Assembly (NCBI RefSeq): GCF_900519355.1
Contig: NZ_ULHE01000001.1
Coordinates: 186,001-250,000 of the forward strand
Reading direction: 5' to 3'
DNA: 64,000 nt
From: Corynebacterium lactis
GTDB taxonomy: Bacteria > Actinomycetota > Actinomycetes > Mycobacteriales > Mycobacteriaceae
Part shown: positions 1-10,071 of the stretch, in pieces
Layout: the number at the start of each line of letters is the position of its first letter
How positions within the stretch are numbered: position 1 is the stretch's first letter
Position numbers and translations under genes: made by a program
The notes under the pieces: model-generated
Told to the model about the DNA's origin: nothing
The model's input: the letters and a program-made list of their open reading frames with translations, nothing else
Databases searched by the model: none

Positions 1-102
1 TTCGCGTCCTTCGGCGAGGGCTTCTACGGCGCGGAGGACACCTACGGCATCGAGCCGGTCGGTTCCGCCGTTCCGCTGGACGACATCGGAACCTTCGAGT
101 AA
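1..102 (+). CDS. rpoC: RNA polymerase beta' subunit, 3' end only
   Basis: The window opens inside an open frame whose last 34 codons end in TAA at 100-102. The tail holds SAVPLDDIG, like the C-terminal tail of actinobacterial RpoC (xAVPLDDY). RpoC is the catalytic clamp subunit of RNA polymerase. The assignment rests on this short tail plus position just before rpsL-rpsG-fusA-tuf, the usual actinobacterial order. The gene is cut by the window edge and is not otherwise assessable. Confidence 0.8.
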   Translation, partial: FASFGEGFYGAEDTYGIEPVGSAVPLDDIGTFE

Positions 103-116
103 ATCGATAACTCCGT

Positions 117-140
117 CGGGCCCGTCGCGCGGGCCCGGCA
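117..140 (+). terminator. hairpin after rpoC
   Basis: CGGGCCCG (117-124) and CGGGCCCG (130-137) form a perfect 8 bp stem around a 5 nt loop, 15 bases after the rpoC stop. The following sequence has only a weak T-run (ttcgttt near 145-151), so this may be a weak or factor-assisted terminator. Confidence 0.55.
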
Positions 141-337
141 CGGCTTCGTTTCCCGGGGTAGGGGAGCGGGAGATAACCTCCCCACCCTCGGGTCACGGAG
201 CACAGGCCTCGCCCCGTCGAGGCGGCAACCGGGATACCCCCGGCCACTGCTAACACTTCCCACTAACGTCGCGTTGGTGGAGGTGCGCAGGGGCCGGGGT
301 TTTCCTTTGCGCTCATCGAGGGGTAGAAAGAACTCCC

Positions 338-1048
338 ATGACCATCATCACCGCCATCCAGCCCGATCCGACCGCGCCTCTTGCACGATTCGCCCCGTGG
401 CTAGAGGAGTCGGAACCCGGCACGCTCGAGCTACGAGTCGTCCCGCTGTTTTCCGAGCCAGTGCCCCGGATCGCCGACTGCGGCGACGCCATCATCCTGC
501 TAGGCGGCTCCACCAACGCGCTGTCGCACGACGAAACACCGTGGATGCGCCCCCTACACTCGCTGCTTGCCGACGCGCGCAGCGCCGGCCTCCCGGTGCT
601 CGGCATCTGCCTCGGGCATCAGATCCTCGCGGACTTCCTCGGCGGCGACGTCGAAGTAGAGGCCGAGGGGATGGCGGAGGAAGGCGCCGTCGAGATTGCG
701 CTGACGGACGCGGGAATGGCGGAGCCTCTGTTCCGGGGCCTCGATCAGACCTTCCTCGCCGCCGAGTCCCATTTCGATGCCGTGGTCCGCATCCCGAAAG
801 GGGCGGAGCTCCTCGCCTCGTCAGCGAAGTGTCCGGTCCAGTCGTTCCGGATGGGCAGCTTCATCGGCATGCAGTTCCACCCGGAGGCGACCCCGGAAAT
901 CATGGAGAACTGGGCGGTCGAATACGGGGGAGAGCCAGGCGTAGTGGGGGGTGAAATGCGGCGTGTAGACGAGGCAATTGTGGCCAGTGGGCGGAGCATT
1001 GCCCGCGCGTTCGCGGGCGAGGTAGCGCGGCGGCGGGCGGCGTCGTAG
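338..1048 (+). CDS. class I glutamine amidotransferase
   Basis: The product is 236 aa and carries a complete class I glutaminase triad: nucleophile Cys91 in GICLGHQ, and His181/Glu183 in MQFHPE. Such domains release ammonia from glutamine for a partner synthase, or act as stand-alone hydrolases related to GMP synthase or gamma-glutamyl-GABA hydrolases. No synthase domain or partner gene is adjacent, so the substrate is unknown. The ATG at 338 follows a weak purine stretch (agaaag). The last 40 residues are Arg/Ala-rich. The gene stands alone between the rpoC hairpin and the rpsL leader. Family call is firm, specific function open. Confidence 0.85.
   Translation: MTIITAIQPDPTAPLARFAPWLEESEPGTLELRVVPLFSEPVPRIADCGDAIILLGGSTNALSHDETPWMRPLHSLLADARSAGLPVLGICLGHQILADFLGGDVEVEAEGMAEEGAVEIALTDAGMAEPLFRGLDQTFLAAESHFDAVVRIPKGAELLASSAKCPVQSFRMGSFIGMQFHPEATPEIMENWAVEYGGEPGVVGGEMRRVDEAIVASGRSIARAFAGEVARRRAAS
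565..575 (+). repeat. GCTTGCCGACG 11-mer, copy inside the amidotransferase gene
   Basis: This is the first of 15 exact copies of an 11-mer found on both strands across the window. The full list is in the findings. The coding context alone does not explain it, because intergenic copies exist. Confidence 0.6.
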
Positions 1049-1099
1049 AGCGAAAAGCTTCTTCGAGCTGGGGTGATAAGCACCTAGCTACCAGGGGGT

Positions 1100-1128
1100 T
1101 TGGGGAAAAACCCCAGCTAGCGTACTGT
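1100..1128 (+). promoter_or_regulatory. candidate rpsL promoter with overlapping inverted repeat
   Basis: TTGGGG (1100-1105), a 17 base spacer and TACTGT (1123-1128) fit a sigma-A-type promoter. The spacer contains a TGGGG/CCCCA hairpin (1101-1115), and CTAGCT/AGCTAG sequences lie outside it (1084-1089 and 1115-1120). This could be an operator or the end of the upstream transcript. The rest of 1049-1348 shows no gene. The leader from here to rpsL is about 215 bases. Confidence 0.4.
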
Positions 1129-1348
1129 TAAACAACGATCCCAGAAATGAATTGGGAACTTGAGACATTACCCAGTAGGCCAGCGAGAGCGGCTGACTGG
1201 GTTTCGCACGTTCAAAATCCCTCCGCGGTTTTCGGTTTCGGTGGGCTCACCGCCCGATGAATGGCAGGCCACTTGTGGCCCCACATTCCTCTCTGGTTGG
1301 CGCCGAAGTCGGAAACATTCGCGGGGATTGAAAACAGAAAGAGGCTTC

Positions 1349-1720
1349 ATGCCCACTATGCAGCAGCTGGTCCGCAAGGGCCGCCATGACAAGAAGGCTA
1401 AGGTCGCGACCGCAGCCCTGAAGGGTTCCCCGCAGCGTCGCGGCGTGTGCACCCGCGTGTACACCACCACCCCGAAGAAGCCGAACTCGGCACTTCGTAA
1501 GGTCGCTCGTGTTCGCCTGACCTCCGGCGTCGAGGTTTCCGCGTACATCCCGGGTGAGGGCCACAACCTGCAGGAGCACTCCATGGTGCTCGTCCGCGGC
1601 GGTCGTGTGAAGGACCTCCCGGGTGTCCGCTACAAGATCGTCCGTGGTTCCCTCGACACCCAGGGTGTCAAGGACCGCAAGCAGGCACGTTCCCGCTACG
1701 GCGCGAAGAAGGAGAAGTAA
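1349..1720 (+). CDS. rpsL: 30S ribosomal protein S12
   Basis: The product is 123 aa and starts [12 protein letters not shown], as in other actinobacterial S12 proteins. S12 sits at the decoding centre and is the target of streptomycin-resistance mutations. The conserved loops [13 protein letters not shown] and [12 protein letters not shown] are intact, with the wild-type Lys in PKKPNS. The ATG at 1349 was preferred over an in-frame ATG at 1160 because of family length and the AGAAAGAGG ribosome binding site at 1337-1344. It is first gene of the str block and is followed by rpsG after three bases. Confidence 0.98.
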   Translation: MPTMQQLVRKGRHDKKAKVATAALKGSPQRRGVCTRVYTTTPKKPNSALRKVARVRLTSGVEVSAYIPGEGHNLQEHSMVLVRGGRVKDLPGVRYKIVRGSLDTQGVKDRKQARSRYGAKKEK

Positions 1721-1723
1721 ACC

Positions 1724-2194
1724 ATGCCACGTAAGGGTCCCGCACAGAAGCGTCCCGTCGTCAACGACCCGGTCTACGGCTCCCCGCTGGTGTCGCAGCT
1801 CGTTAACAAGGTTCTCCTGGACGGTAAGAAGTCCACTGCAGAGCGCATCGTCTACGGTGCCCTCGAGCTCTGCCAGGAGAAGACCGGCACCGACCCGGTG
1901 CTCACCCTGAAGCGCGCTATCGAGAACGTCAAGCCGGCTCTCGAGGTCCGCTCCCGCCGCGTCGGTGGCGCCACCTACCAGGTTCCGGTCGAGGTCCGCC
2001 CGGGCCGCGGCAACACCCTGGCTCTGCGCTGGCTGCTGATGTTCTCCCGTCAGCGCCGCGAGAACACCATGACCGAGCGTCTCGCCAACGAGATCCTCGA
2101 CGCATCCAACGGCTTGGGTGCATCCGTCAAGCGTCGTGAGGACACTCACAAGATGGCGGAGGCAAACCGCGCATTCGCTCACTACCGCTGGTAA
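1724..2194 (+). CDS. rpsG: 30S ribosomal protein S7
   Basis: The product is 156 aa, the standard length, starting [21 protein letters not shown]7 nucleates the 30S head by binding the 3' domain of 16S rRNA. The frame is intact and separated from rpsL by only three bases, so the two are co-transcribed. The 298 bases that follow before fusA suggest that fusA can also be transcribed separately. Confidence 0.98.
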   Translation: MPRKGPAQKRPVVNDPVYGSPLVSQLVNKVLLDGKKSTAERIVYGALELCQEKTGTDPVLTLKRAIENVKPALEVRSRRVGGATYQVPVEVRPGRGNTLALRWLLMFSRQRRENTMTERLANEILDASNGLGASVKRREDTHKMAEANRAFAHYRW

Positions 2195-2196
2195 TC

Positions 2197-2207
2197 GCTT
2201 GCCGACG
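2197..2207 (+). repeat. GCTTGCCGACG 11-mer, intergenic copy
   Basis: An exact copy of the recurrent 11-mer begins three bases after the rpsG stop, in non-coding sequence. It belongs to a dispersed set of 15 copies (see findings). Confidence 0.6.
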
Positions 2208-2492
2208 GCGGTCGCGTCTGCGGCCCCTCGGCGATTACTGCCGGCAGTAACGGCGCGCGTCGGTCGCGGTCCAAAGATCTGTATGGGGTCAATTTTTCCG
2301 GGCCAGCCCGACGCTCTCATCCGGTGTCTTGCGGTATTTTCCAGCAACGGATGGACGTCACGGCGCGACTTAGCGCCACGACGGTGGCATTATAGATAAA
2401 GCAAACCCGACCGAAGGCGGTACTTCGGGCCCGGCAGCAATCCTGCTTTCGGGGCTGGCCGCCAAACCGATTTGAAACGAGTGGGGAATCAA
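2208..2492 (+). promoter_or_regulatory. rpsG-fusA leader with candidate -10
   Basis: There is no gene here. A TATAGA at 2391-2396 is the best -10 candidate for a fusA promoter, but the matching -35 region (around 2368-2373) is poor. The sequence GCAGCAATCCTGC (2430-2442) could form a small hairpin in the fusA leader. Confidence 0.3.
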
Positions 2493-4625
2493 GTGGCTGA
2501 AGGTGCACTTCCCGTAAAGAAGGACCTCCACAAGGTCCGCAACATCGGCATCATGGCTCACATCGATGCCGGTAAGACGACTACGACCGAGCGCATCCTG
2601 TTCTACACGGGCATCAACCGCAAGGTCGGTGAGACTCACGACGGTGCGTCCACCACCGACTGGATGGAGCAGGAGAAGGAGCGCGGCATCACCATTACCT
2701 CGGCTGCCGTGACCTGTTTCTGGAACGACAACCAGATCAACATCATCGACACCCCGGGCCACGTCGACTTCACCGTTGAGGTCGAGCGCTCGCTGCGTGT
2801 CCTCGACGGCGCTGTTGCAGTCTTCGACGGCAAGGAAGGTGTCGAGCCGCAGTCCGAGCAGGTTTGGCGTCAGGCCCAGAAGTACGACGTTCCGCGTATC
2901 TGCTTCGTCAACAAGATGGACAAGCTGGGCGCTGACTTCGAGTACACCGTCGGCACCATCATCGACCGCCTCGGCGCTAAGCCGCTGGTCATGCAGCTCC
3001 CGATCGGCGCTGAGGATGACTTCGACGGCGTCGTTGACCTTCTGGAAATGAAGGCTCACATCTGGCCGGGCAAGGTCGAGATCGGCACCCCCGCCAACAT
3101 CGAGGAGATCCCGGCTGATCTCGCCGACAAGGCAGCCGAGTACCGCGAGAAGCTCATTGAGACCGTCGCTGAGTCCGACGAAGAGCTCATGGAGAAGTAC
3201 TTCGGTGGCGAAGAGCTGACCATGGAGGAGATCAAGGGCGCCATCCGCAAGATGGTCCTCAACGGTGAGATCTACCCGGTCTACTGTGGCTCCGCCTACA
3301 AGAACAAGGGTGTCGAGCCGCTGCTCGACGCTGTCATCGACTTCCTGCCGAACCCGCTGGACATCGGCGAGGTCCACGGCCACCAGATGGGCGACGAAGA
3401 GGTCGACATGACCCGTAAGCCGTCCAAGGACGAGCCGTTCTCGGCTCTGGCCTTCAAGATCGCAGCTCACCCGTTCTTCGGCAAGCTGACCTTCGTCCGC
3501 GTCTACTCCGGTCGCGTGGAGCCGGGCCAGCAGGTCCTGAACTCCACCAAGGACAAGAAGGAGCGCGTTGGCAAGCTCTTCCAGATGCACGCCAACAAGG
3601 AGAACCCGGTTGAAGAGGCAGTGGCTGGTAACATCTACGCCTTCATCGGTCTGAAGGACACCACCACCGGTGACACCCTGTGTGCTCAGGACGCCCCGAT
3701 CGTTCTGGAGTCCATGTCCTTCCCGGATCCGGTTATCTCGGTCGCTATCGAGCCGAAGTCCAAGGCCGACCAGGAGAAGCTGGGTACCGCTATCCAGCGC
3801 CTGGCTGAAGAGGACCCGACCTTCACCGTCAAGCTGGACGAGGAGACCGGCCAGACCGTCATCGGCGGTATGGGCGAGCTGCACCTCGACGTCCTGGTTG
3901 ACCGCATGAAGCGCGAGTTCAAGGTCGAGGCAAACGTTGGTGCTCCGCAGGTCGCTTACCGCGAGACCATCCGCAAGCCGGTTGAGAAGTTCGAGTACAC
4001 CCACAAGAAGCAGACCGGTGGTTCGGGTCAGTTCGCCCGCGTCATCATCGCTCTTGAGCCGTACGCACCGTCCGCTGACGAGCTGGAAGAGGGCGAGTCC
4101 GCCACCTACAAGTTCGTCAACGAGGTCACCGGTGGCCGCGTTCCGAAGGAGTACATCCCGTCGGTCGACGCCGGTATCCAGGACGCTATGCAGTACGGTA
4201 CCCTGGCTGGCTTCCCGCTGGTGAACATCAAGGCAACCCTGCTCGACGGTGCTTACCACGAGGTCGACTCCTCCGAAATGGCCTTCAAGATCGCTGGCCA
4301 GCAGGCTCTGAAGGAGGCCGTGCAGAAGGCAAAGCCGGTTCTGCTCGAGCCGATGATGGCCGTCGAGGTCATCACTCCGGAAGAGTACATGGGCGAGGTC
4401 ATCGGCGACATCAACTCCCGCCGTGGCCAGGTCAACTCCATGGAGGACCGCACCGGTGTCAAGGCCGTCAAGGCTCTGGTTCCGCTGTCCGAGATGTTCG
4501 GTTACGTTGGTGACCTGCGTTCCAAGACCCAGGGTCGTGCTAACTACACCATGATCTTCGACTCCTACGCAGAGGTTCCGTCCTCCGTGGCCGAGGAGAT
4601 CATCTCCGCTCGTACCGGCAACTAA
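2493..4625 (+). CDS. fusA: elongation factor G
   Basis: The product is 710 aa. The G1 motif [16 protein letters not shown]3 DTPGHVDF and G4 NKMDK are intact, followed by domains II-V including [18 protein letters not shown] drives GTP-dependent translocation on the ribosome. The start was set at GTG 2493 ([17 protein letters not shown]), which fits the family length and has GGGGA five bases upstream. An in-frame TTG at 2472 would add seven residues without support. Codon use is strongly biased, as expected for a highly expressed gene. Confidence 0.98.
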   Translation: MAEGALPVKKDLHKVRNIGIMAHIDAGKTTTTERILFYTGINRKVGETHDGASTTDWMEQEKERGITITSAAVTCFWNDNQINIIDTPGHVDFTVEVERSLRVLDGAVAVFDGKEGVEPQSEQVWRQAQKYDVPRICFVNKMDKLGADFEYTVGTIIDRLGAKPLVMQLPIGAEDDFDGVVDLLEMKAHIWPGKVEIGTPANIEEIPADLADKAAEYREKLIETVAESDEELMEKYFGGEELTMEEIKGAIRKMVLNGEIYPVYCGSAYKNKGVEPLLDAVIDFLPNPLDIGEVHGHQMGDEEVDMTRKPSKDEPFSALAFKIAAHPFFGKLTFVRVYSGRVEPGQQVLNSTKDKKERVGKLFQMHANKENPVEEAVAGNIYAFIGLKDTTTGDTLCAQDAPIVLESMSFPDPVISVAIEPKSKADQEKLGTAIQRLAEEDPTFTVKLDEETGQTVIGGMGELHLDVLVDRMKREFKVEANVGAPQVAYRETIRKPVEKFEYTHKKQTGGSGQFARVIIALEPYAPSADELEEGESATYKFVNEVTGGRVPKEYIPSVDAGIQDAMQYGTLAGFPLVNIKATLLDGAYHEVDSSEMAFKIAGQQALKEAVQKAKPVLLEPMMAVEVITPEEYMGEVIGDINSRRGQVNSMEDRTGVKAVKALVPLSEMFGYVGDLRSKTQGRANYTMIFDSYAEVPSSVAEEIISARTGN

Positions 4626-4643
4626 GATTTCCGGTTTTCAAGC

Positions 4644-4736
4644 GCGAGCAATAACTGCATAGTTCCCGTCCCCGACGGCGATTGTCATGGCCTTGGCGTT
4701 GGCTTTGGCAAGTCGTCGGGGCGGGTAACTGCTCGC
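4644..4736. repeat. long imperfect inverted repeat between fusA and tuf
   Basis: GCGAGCA (from 4644) pairs with TGCTCGC (4730-4736), and CCCCGACG (4671-4678 region) pairs with CGTCGGGG (4714-4721). Together they give one long bulged stem-loop after the fusA stop. It lacks a T-tract, so it could be a Rho-type end structure, an mRNA 3' stabiliser or a regulatory element. Confidence 0.5.
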
Positions 4737-4850
4737 AATTCCTACCGTTTCCACCGCTTATCTCATGTCAAAAGTAAGCATGAATACGCAGGTGGTTGGG
4801 GGTATGAGTTGCTGGCCGTTACCCAGTAATGGCTAGGGGTTTGGTCTGGT

Positions 4851-4880
4851 TTGGAAAAGTCCAGTATTCTGCCCTAGTAT
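4851..4880 (+). promoter_or_regulatory. candidate tuf promoter
   Basis: TTGGAA (4851-4856), an 18 base spacer and TAGTAT (4875-4880) give a good sigma-A promoter for tuf, leaving a leader of about 140 bases. Upstream lies TTACCCAGTA (4819-4828), a decamer also present in the rpsL leader at 1168-1177. Nothing else was seen in 4737-5025. Confidence 0.5.
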
Positions 4881-5025
4881 CGAGTAACTGGCACAGTGAA
4901 AGAATAGTGCTCTTTTGCGCGCACGCCCGCAGGTTATCCACCGCAGGGCGCTGTAGGCGGAGAGAGTGTCCACAAAATTGTGGCTGCGAGAGTCGTGGCC
5001 ACCTAGACCTCCAGGAGGACTAAAA

Positions 5026-6216
5026 GTGGCAAAGGCGAAGTTCGAGCGTACGAAGCCGCACGTCAACATCGGTACCATTGGTCACGTCGACCACGGTAAG
5101 ACCACCACCACCGCTGCTATCACCAAGGTTCTGGCCGAGAAGTTCCCGGACCTGAACGAGGCTTTCGCTTTCGACGCCATCGATAAGGCGCCGGAGGAGA
5201 AGGAGCGCGGTATTACCATCAACGTTTCCCACGTTGAGTACCAGACCGAGAAGCGTCACTACGCTCACGTCGACGCTCCGGGCCACGCTGACTACATCAA
5301 GAACATGATCACCGGTGCTGCTCAGATGGACGGCGCGATCCTCGTTGTCGCCGCTACCGACGGCCCGATGCCGCAGACCCGCGAGCACGTTCTGCTGGCT
5401 CGCCAGGTTGGCGTTCCGTACATCCTCGTTGCTCTGAACAAGTGCGACATGGTTGATGACGAAGAGATCATCGAGCTCGTCGAGATGGAGGTCCGCGAGC
5501 TTCTGGCTGAGCAGGACTACGACGAAGAGGCTCCGATCGTCCACATCTCCGCTCTGAAGGCTCTTGAGGGCGACCCGAAGTGGACCGAGTCCATTCTGGA
5601 GCTCATGCAGGCTTGTGACGACAACATCCCGGACCCGGTCCGCGAGACCGACAAGCCGTTCCTGATGCCGATCGAGGACATCTTCACCATTACCGGTCGT
5701 GGCACCGTTGCTACCGGTCGTGTTGAGCGCGGCGTCCTGAACGTCAACGACGAGGTCGAGATTCTGGGCATCAAGGAGAAGTCCCAGAAGACCACCGTCA
5801 CCGGTATCGAGATGTTCCGCAAGCTGCTCGACTCCGCTGAGGCCGGCGACAACTGTGGTCTGCTGCTCCGCGGTATCAAGCGCGAGGACATCGAGCGCGG
5901 TCAGATCGTTGCTAAGCCGGGCGCTTACACCCCGCACACCGAGTTCGAGGGTTCCGTCTACATCCTGTCTAAGGATGAGGGCGGCCGCCACACCCCGTTC
6001 TTCAACAACTACCGTCCGCAGTTCTACTTCCGCACCACCGACGTCACCGGCGTCGTTACCCTGCCGGAAGGCACCGAGATGGTTATGCCGGGCGACAACG
6101 TCGACATGGCCGTCAAGCTGATCCAGCCGGTCGCTATGGACGAGGGCCTGCGCTTCGCTATCCGCGAGGGTGGCCGCACCGTCGGCGCTGGTCGCGTTAC
6201 CAAGATCGTCAAGTAA
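5026..6216 (+). CDS. tuf: elongation factor Tu
   Basis: The product is 396 aa, starting at GTG 5026 with a strong AGGAGGA site at 5013-5019. The GTPase motifs [17 protein letters not shown] and NKCDM are intact, as are domains II and III. EF-Tu delivers aminoacyl-tRNA to the ribosome. The open frame extends upstream to 4966, but [14 protein letters not shown] is the conserved actinobacterial start. It is transcribed alone: a promoter lies before it and a strong terminator after it. Confidence 0.98.
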   Translation: MAKAKFERTKPHVNIGTIGHVDHGKTTTTAAITKVLAEKFPDLNEAFAFDAIDKAPEEKERGITINVSHVEYQTEKRHYAHVDAPGHADYIKNMITGAAQMDGAILVVAATDGPMPQTREHVLLARQVGVPYILVALNKCDMVDDEEIIELVEMEVRELLAEQDYDEEAPIVHISALKALEGDPKWTESILELMQACDDNIPDPVRETDKPFLMPIEDIFTITGRGTVATGRVERGVLNVNDEVEILGIKEKSQKTTVTGIEMFRKLLDSAEAGDNCGLLLRGIKREDIERGQIVAKPGAYTPHTEFEGSVYILSKDEGGRHTPFFNNYRPQFYFRTTDVTGVVTLPEGTEMVMPGDNVDMAVKLIQPVAMDEGLRFAIREGGRTVGAGRVTKIVK

Positions 6217-6255
6217 GGTCCTGCGTCTCTAGGCGCATACCTGCTTAAGGTCGTA

Positions 6256-6292
6256 TCCCGGCCCCGTGTTTCTCACGGGGCGGGATTTTTTA
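6256..6292 (+). terminator. strong intrinsic terminator of tuf
   Basis: CCCG-CCCCGTG and CACGGGG-CGGG form a GC-rich stem around TTTCT, followed by A and TTTTTT (6286-6291). This is a textbook Rho-independent terminator 40 bases after the tuf stop. Confidence 0.92.
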
Positions 6293-6358
6293 TGTCCATT
6301 TCTGGGTTCGCGTTCGTTTACGGGGAACTGCAGCGTGGCGGCGCGGGGACATGGATGG

Positions 6359-6369
6359 CGTCGGCAAGC
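6359..6369 (-). repeat. GCTTGCCGACG 11-mer, intergenic copy
   Basis: The reverse complement CGTCGGCAAGC lies in the non-coding tuf-rpsJ interval. It is one of the 15 dispersed copies (see findings). Confidence 0.6.
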
Positions 6370-6467
6370 GAGGGCGGAAAGGCGCTGGCGTCGAAGGGGG
6401 AGACTGGAACGGGGGGTGGGCATCGCGGGCTGACAGTGTGGTGTAGAGCTCACTATTGCCGGGTGAT

Positions 6468-6497
6468 TTTACAAGTGCGGGCACGACGTGTTTTAAT
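6468..6497 (+). promoter_or_regulatory. candidate S10 operon promoter
   Basis: TTTACA (6468-6473), an 18 base spacer and TTTAAT (6492-6497) resemble a sigma-A promoter. Transcription from here would give a leader of about 450 bases before rpsJ. The whole 6293-6952 interval has no convincing protein gene, so a long regulatory leader is the simplest reading. Confidence 0.4.
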
Positions 6498-6904
6498 ACT
6501 GGGGTTGCTTTAACAAAGGCGCTAGAACGCGACTGTTGAGTAAGGCCCGGTTGGGAACCAGCTCGAAGTGGTGGAGGCGTCGATGGTAAGGCGAGCATGA
6601 CCACGATGGTGTGAAGAAATTCGCGCCCGTGCTCTGCGGAGAATTTGGGCGACACGCCCGACCGCGGGGGTCGGAGGTGGCATGGCAAATAAACAGCGGC
6701 AGTAGGCAATAAGAGCCCCACAGGGGGAGCTTGTTCTACTGGGATTTGAGCACAAAGCGTAGATATATGCGTCCGCTCGGGTCACGGCCAATGTGAGTTT
6801 GCCGTGGCTATCGAAGACGAAATCGCTTTGAAGTAATGCACAACCCAGTTTTGGTTTCTCTGGCGCTGGCCATAACAGCTATCGGCGTCAGGAAACATTG
6901 ACAG

Positions 6905-6937
6905 GGTCGACGCCCCTTTGATTGGGGCGCGCCGACC
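6905..6937 (+). promoter_or_regulatory. hairpin directly before the rpsJ ribosome binding site
   Basis: GGTCG and CGCCCC pair with GGGGCG and CGACC around the loop TTTGATT. The structure ends one base before the rpsJ GAGGAGAGG site. It could be part of an autogenous S10 leader, but this is inference only. Confidence 0.4.
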
Positions 6938-6952
6938 GAGGAGAGGACAAGC

Positions 6953-7258
6953 GTGGCCGGACAGAAGATCCGCATCAGGCTCAAGGCCTACGACCACGAG
7001 GCTATCGACGCTTCTGCGCGAAAGATCGTGGAGACCGTTACCCGCACGGGTGCACGCGTCGTTGGCCCGGTGCCGTTGCCAACCGAAAAGAACGTTTACT
7101 GTGTCATCCGTTCGCCGCACAAGTACAAGGACTCGCGCGAGCACTTCGAGATGCGCACCCACAAGCGTCTGATCGACATTCTCGACCCAACGCCGAAGAC
7201 CGTTGATGCGCTTATGCGTATTGACCTTCCGGCAAGCGTCGATGTGAACATTCAGTGA
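6953..7258 (+). CDS. rpsJ: 30S ribosomal protein S10
   Basis: The product is 101 aa, GTG start at 6953, preceded by GAGGAGAGG. The sequence [16 protein letters not shown] and the conserved [10 protein letters not shown] loop identify S10, a 30S head protein that also links to NusB/NusG in antitermination. It is first gene of the S10 operon and is followed after 31 bases by rplC. Confidence 0.98.
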   Translation: MAGQKIRIRLKAYDHEAIDASARKIVETVTRTGARVVGPVPLPTEKNVYCVIRSPHKYKDSREHFEMRTHKRLIDILDPTPKTVDALMRIDLPASVDVNIQ

Positions 7259-7289
7259 TCCTGGACTTTTGGTAGCGGAGACAAGATAA

Positions 7290-7946
7290 ATGAGTGAAAA
7301 CGAGATCAAGGGCATCCTGGGCAAGAAGCTCGGCATGACCCAGATCTTCGACGAGAATAACCGCGTTGTTCCGGTTACCGTCGTCGAGGCTGGGCCGTGC
7401 GTCGTCACCCAGGTGCGCACTAAGGAAACCGACGGCTACGACGCCGTCCAGATCGCATTCGGCGAGATTGACCCGCGCAAGGCCAATCAGCCGCAGGCCG
7501 GCCACTTCAAGAAGGCCGGCGTGACCCCGCGTCGTCACAGCGTTGAGATTCGTACCGCGGACGCTTCCTCTTACGAGGTTGGCCAGACCGTTGGTGTGGA
7601 CATCTTCGGCGACATCGAGTTCGTCGACGTCACCGGCACCACCAAGGGCAAGGGCTTCGCCGGCGCTATGAAGCGCCACGGCTTCGCCGGCCAGGGTGCT
7701 GCTCACGGTAACCAGGCTTCCCACCGTCGCGTTGGTGGCATTGGCGCTTGCGCCACGCCGGCACGCGTCTTCAAGGGCAAGCGCATGGCAGGCCGCATGG
7801 GTAACGACCGGGTCACTACCCAGAACCTGAAGATCCAGAAGGTTGACGCTGACGCTAACCTGCTGCTCATCAAGGGCGCAGTTCCGGGCGCTCGCGGCGG
7901 CCTGCTGGTTGTCAAGACTGCCACGAAGGGTGGTGCTCACGCATGA
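7290..7946 (+). CDS. rplC: 50S ribosomal protein L3
   Basis: The product is 218 aa with the L3 landmarks [12 protein letters not shown] near the start and [18 protein letters not shown] in the central extension that reaches the peptidyl transferase region. The gene ends in an ATGA overlap with rplD (7943-7946), indicating translational coupling. Confidence 0.98.
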   Translation: MSENEIKGILGKKLGMTQIFDENNRVVPVTVVEAGPCVVTQVRTKETDGYDAVQIAFGEIDPRKANQPQAGHFKKAGVTPRRHSVEIRTADASSYEVGQTVGVDIFGDIEFVDVTGTTKGKGFAGAMKRHGFAGQGAAHGNQASHRRVGGIGACATPARVFKGKRMAGRMGNDRVTTQNLKIQKVDADANLLLIKGAVPGARGGLLVVKTATKGGAHA

Positions 7947-8590
7947 CCAACCTCAAGCTAGACGTCCACACCGCTGATGGCGGCGTGAACGGTTCTGTTG
8001 AGCTTCCCGCTTCCGTCTTCGACGCGGAGGTGTCCATTGCCCTGATGCACCAGGTTGTTGTCGCACAGCGCGCAGCAGCTCGCCAGGGTACCCACAAGGT
8101 CAAGACCCGCGGCGAGGTCCGCGGCGGTGGCCGTAAGCCGTGGCGCCAGAAGGGCACCGGTCGCGCTCGTCAGGGTTCGATCCGCGCTCCGCACTGGACC
8201 GGCGGCGGTATTGTCCACGGCCCGGTGCCGCGTGACTACTCGCAGCGCACCCCGAAGAAGATGGTTGCTGCTGCTCTGCGCGGCGCACTGTCCGACCGCG
8301 CTCGCCACGACCGCATCCACGTCGTCGAGGAACTGGTCGCAGGCCAGACCCCGTCCACCAAGGCAGCACGCTCCTTCGTCGAGCGCCTGACCGAGCGCCG
8401 CAACGTGCTCGTCGTTCTGCCGCGCGAGGACCAGACCTCGTGGAAGTCCGTGCGCAACCTGCCGGGCGTCCACATTCTGTCCGAAGACCAGCTGAACACC
8501 TACGACGTGCTCAAGTCCGATGACGTCATCTTCGCCGTCCAGGCTCTGAACGACTTCATCGCTCGCACCGCCGGTAAGGAGGAGAAGTAA
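7943..8590 (+). CDS. rplD: 50S ribosomal protein L4
   Basis: The product is 215 aa. It contains the basic extended loop ([19 protein letters not shown]) that lines the exit tunnel and is the site of macrolide-resistance changes. In several bacteria L4 also represses the S10 operon; whether it does so here is unknown. It overlaps rplC by four bases and shares its last base with the rplW start. Confidence 0.98.
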   Translation: MTNLKLDVHTADGGVNGSVELPASVFDAEVSIALMHQVVVAQRAAARQGTHKVKTRGEVRGGGRKPWRQKGTGRARQGSIRAPHWTGGGIVHGPVPRDYSQRTPKKMVAAALRGALSDRARHDRIHVVEELVAGQTPSTKAARSFVERLTERRNVLVVLPREDQTSWKSVRNLPGVHILSEDQLNTYDVLKSDDVIFAVQALNDFIARTAGKEEK

Positions 8591-8895
8591 TGGCTACCAT
8601 CGCCGATCCCCGTGACATCATCGTCGCACCGGTAGTGTCGGAGAAGTCCTACGGACTCATGGAGCAGAACGTCTACACGTTCCTGGTCCACACCGACGCA
8701 AACAAGACCCAGATCAAGATCGCGGTCCAGGAGATCTTCGGTGTCAAGGTCGCTTCCGTCAACACCCTCAACCGTGAGGGCAAGCGCAAGCGTTCCCGCA
8801 CCGGCTACGGCAAGCGCAAGGACACCAAGCGCGCCTACGTGACTCTCGCGGCCGGCAGCGATCCCATCGACATCTTCGGCGGTTCGGCCAGCTAG
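8590..8895 (+). CDS. rplW: 50S ribosomal protein L23
   Basis: The product is 101 aa, standard for the family, with the [12 protein letters not shown] opening. L23 is the docking site for trigger factor and SRP at the tunnel exit. The start overlaps the rplD stop (TAATG). It is followed by rplB after 37 bases. Confidence 0.98.
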   Translation: MATIADPRDIIVAPVVSEKSYGLMEQNVYTFLVHTDANKTQIKIAVQEIFGVKVASVNTLNREGKRKRSRTGYGKRKDTKRAYVTLAAGSDPIDIFGGSAS

Positions 8896-8932
8896 CCGCT
8901 AGCCGACGAGGAAGTTAAGGAAGAGCAAAAGT

Positions 8933-9775
8933 ATGGCTATTCGTAAGTACAAGCCGACTACGCCGGGTCGCCGCCAGAGCTCCGTCTCCGAGTTCAGCGA
9001 AATCACTCGCTCGACTCCCGAGAAGTCTCTGCTGCGCCCGCTGTCGAAGACCGGTGGTCGTAACGTTCACGGCCACATCACCACTCGCCACAAGGGTGGC
9101 GGACACAAGCGCCAGTACCGCGTCATCGACTTCCGTCGCAATGACAAGGACGGCATTCCGGCAAAGGTCGCTCACATCGAGTACGACCCGAACCGCACCG
9201 CCAACATCGCCCTGCTGCACTACGCAGACGGCGAGAAGCGCTACATCGTCGCCCCGAAGAACCTGAAGCAGGGCGCCATCCTGGAGTCCGGCGCAAACGC
9301 CGACATCAAGGTTGGTAACAACCTGCCGCTGCGCAACATCCCGACCGGTACCACGATTCACTGCGTGGAGCTCAAGCCGGGCGCTGGTGCTCAGCTGGCT
9401 CGCTCCGCTGGTACCTCCATCCAGCTTCTTGGTAAGGAAGGCAAGTACGCAGTCCTGCGTATGCCGTCCTCCGAGATTCGCCGCGTCGACGCTCGTTGCC
9501 GCGCAACCGTTGGTGAGGTCGGCAACGCTGATCAGATCAACATCCGCTGGGGTAAGGCCGGCCGTATGCGTTGGAAGGGCTGGCGCCCGACCGTCCGCGG
9601 TGTCGTCATGAACCCGGTTGACCACCCGCACGGTGGTGGTGAGGGTAAGACCTCCGGTGGTCGCCACCCGGTTTCCCCGTGGGGCCAGAAGGAAGGCCGC
9701 ACCCGTAAGCCGAACCGCCCGAGCGACCGTCTGATCGTTCGTCGCCGTCGTACCAACAAGAATAAGAAGCGCTAA
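8933..9775 (+). CDS. rplB: 50S ribosomal protein L2
   Basis: The product is 280 aa. The C-terminal motif [13 protein letters not shown] holds the His required near the peptidyl transferase centre. L2 is needed for subunit association. The frame is intact, with GGAAGAG-type purines before the ATG. Confidence 0.98.
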   Translation: MAIRKYKPTTPGRRQSSVSEFSEITRSTPEKSLLRPLSKTGGRNVHGHITTRHKGGGHKRQYRVIDFRRNDKDGIPAKVAHIEYDPNRTANIALLHYADGEKRYIVAPKNLKQGAILESGANADIKVGNNLPLRNIPTGTTIHCVELKPGAGAQLARSAGTSIQLLGKEGKYAVLRMPSSEIRRVDARCRATVGEVGNADQINIRWGKAGRMRWKGWRPTVRGVVMNPVDHPHGGGEGKTSGGRHPVSPWGQKEGRTRKPNRPSDRLIVRRRRTNKNKKR

Positions 9776-9789
9776 GGAGGGAACTGAGA

Positions 9790-10068
9790 ATGCCACGCAG
9801 CCTTAAGAAGGGCCCGTTCGTCGATGAGCACCTCCTCGCGAAGGTCGATGCACAGAACGACAAGGGCACCAAGCAGGTCATCAAGACCTGGTCCCGCCGC
9901 TCCACGATTCTCCCCGACTTCATCGGTCACACCTTCGCCGTCCACGACGGTCGCAAGCACGTGCCGGTGTTCGTGGATGACTCCATGGTCGGCCACAAGC
10001 TGGGCGAGTTCGCCCCGACCAAGACCTTCAAGGGTCACGTCAAGGATGACAAGAAGGGACGTCGATAA
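9790..10068 (+). CDS. rpsS: 30S ribosomal protein S19
   Basis: The product is 92 aa, starting [15 protein letters not shown], preceded by AAGGAGGG. S19 sits in the 30S head with S13 and contacts the A-site tRNA. It lies three bases upstream of rplV. Confidence 0.98.
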   Translation: MPRSLKKGPFVDEHLLAKVDAQNDKGTKQVIKTWSRRSTILPDFIGHTFAVHDGRKHVPVFVDDSMVGHKLGEFAPTKTFKGHVKDDKKGRR

Positions 10069-10071
10069 GCC

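Noticed and set aside
6293..6952. Small minus-strand open frames between tuf and rpsJ
   Set aside because: No ribosome binding sites, no recognisable domains and no codon bias; the interval reads as leader DNA.
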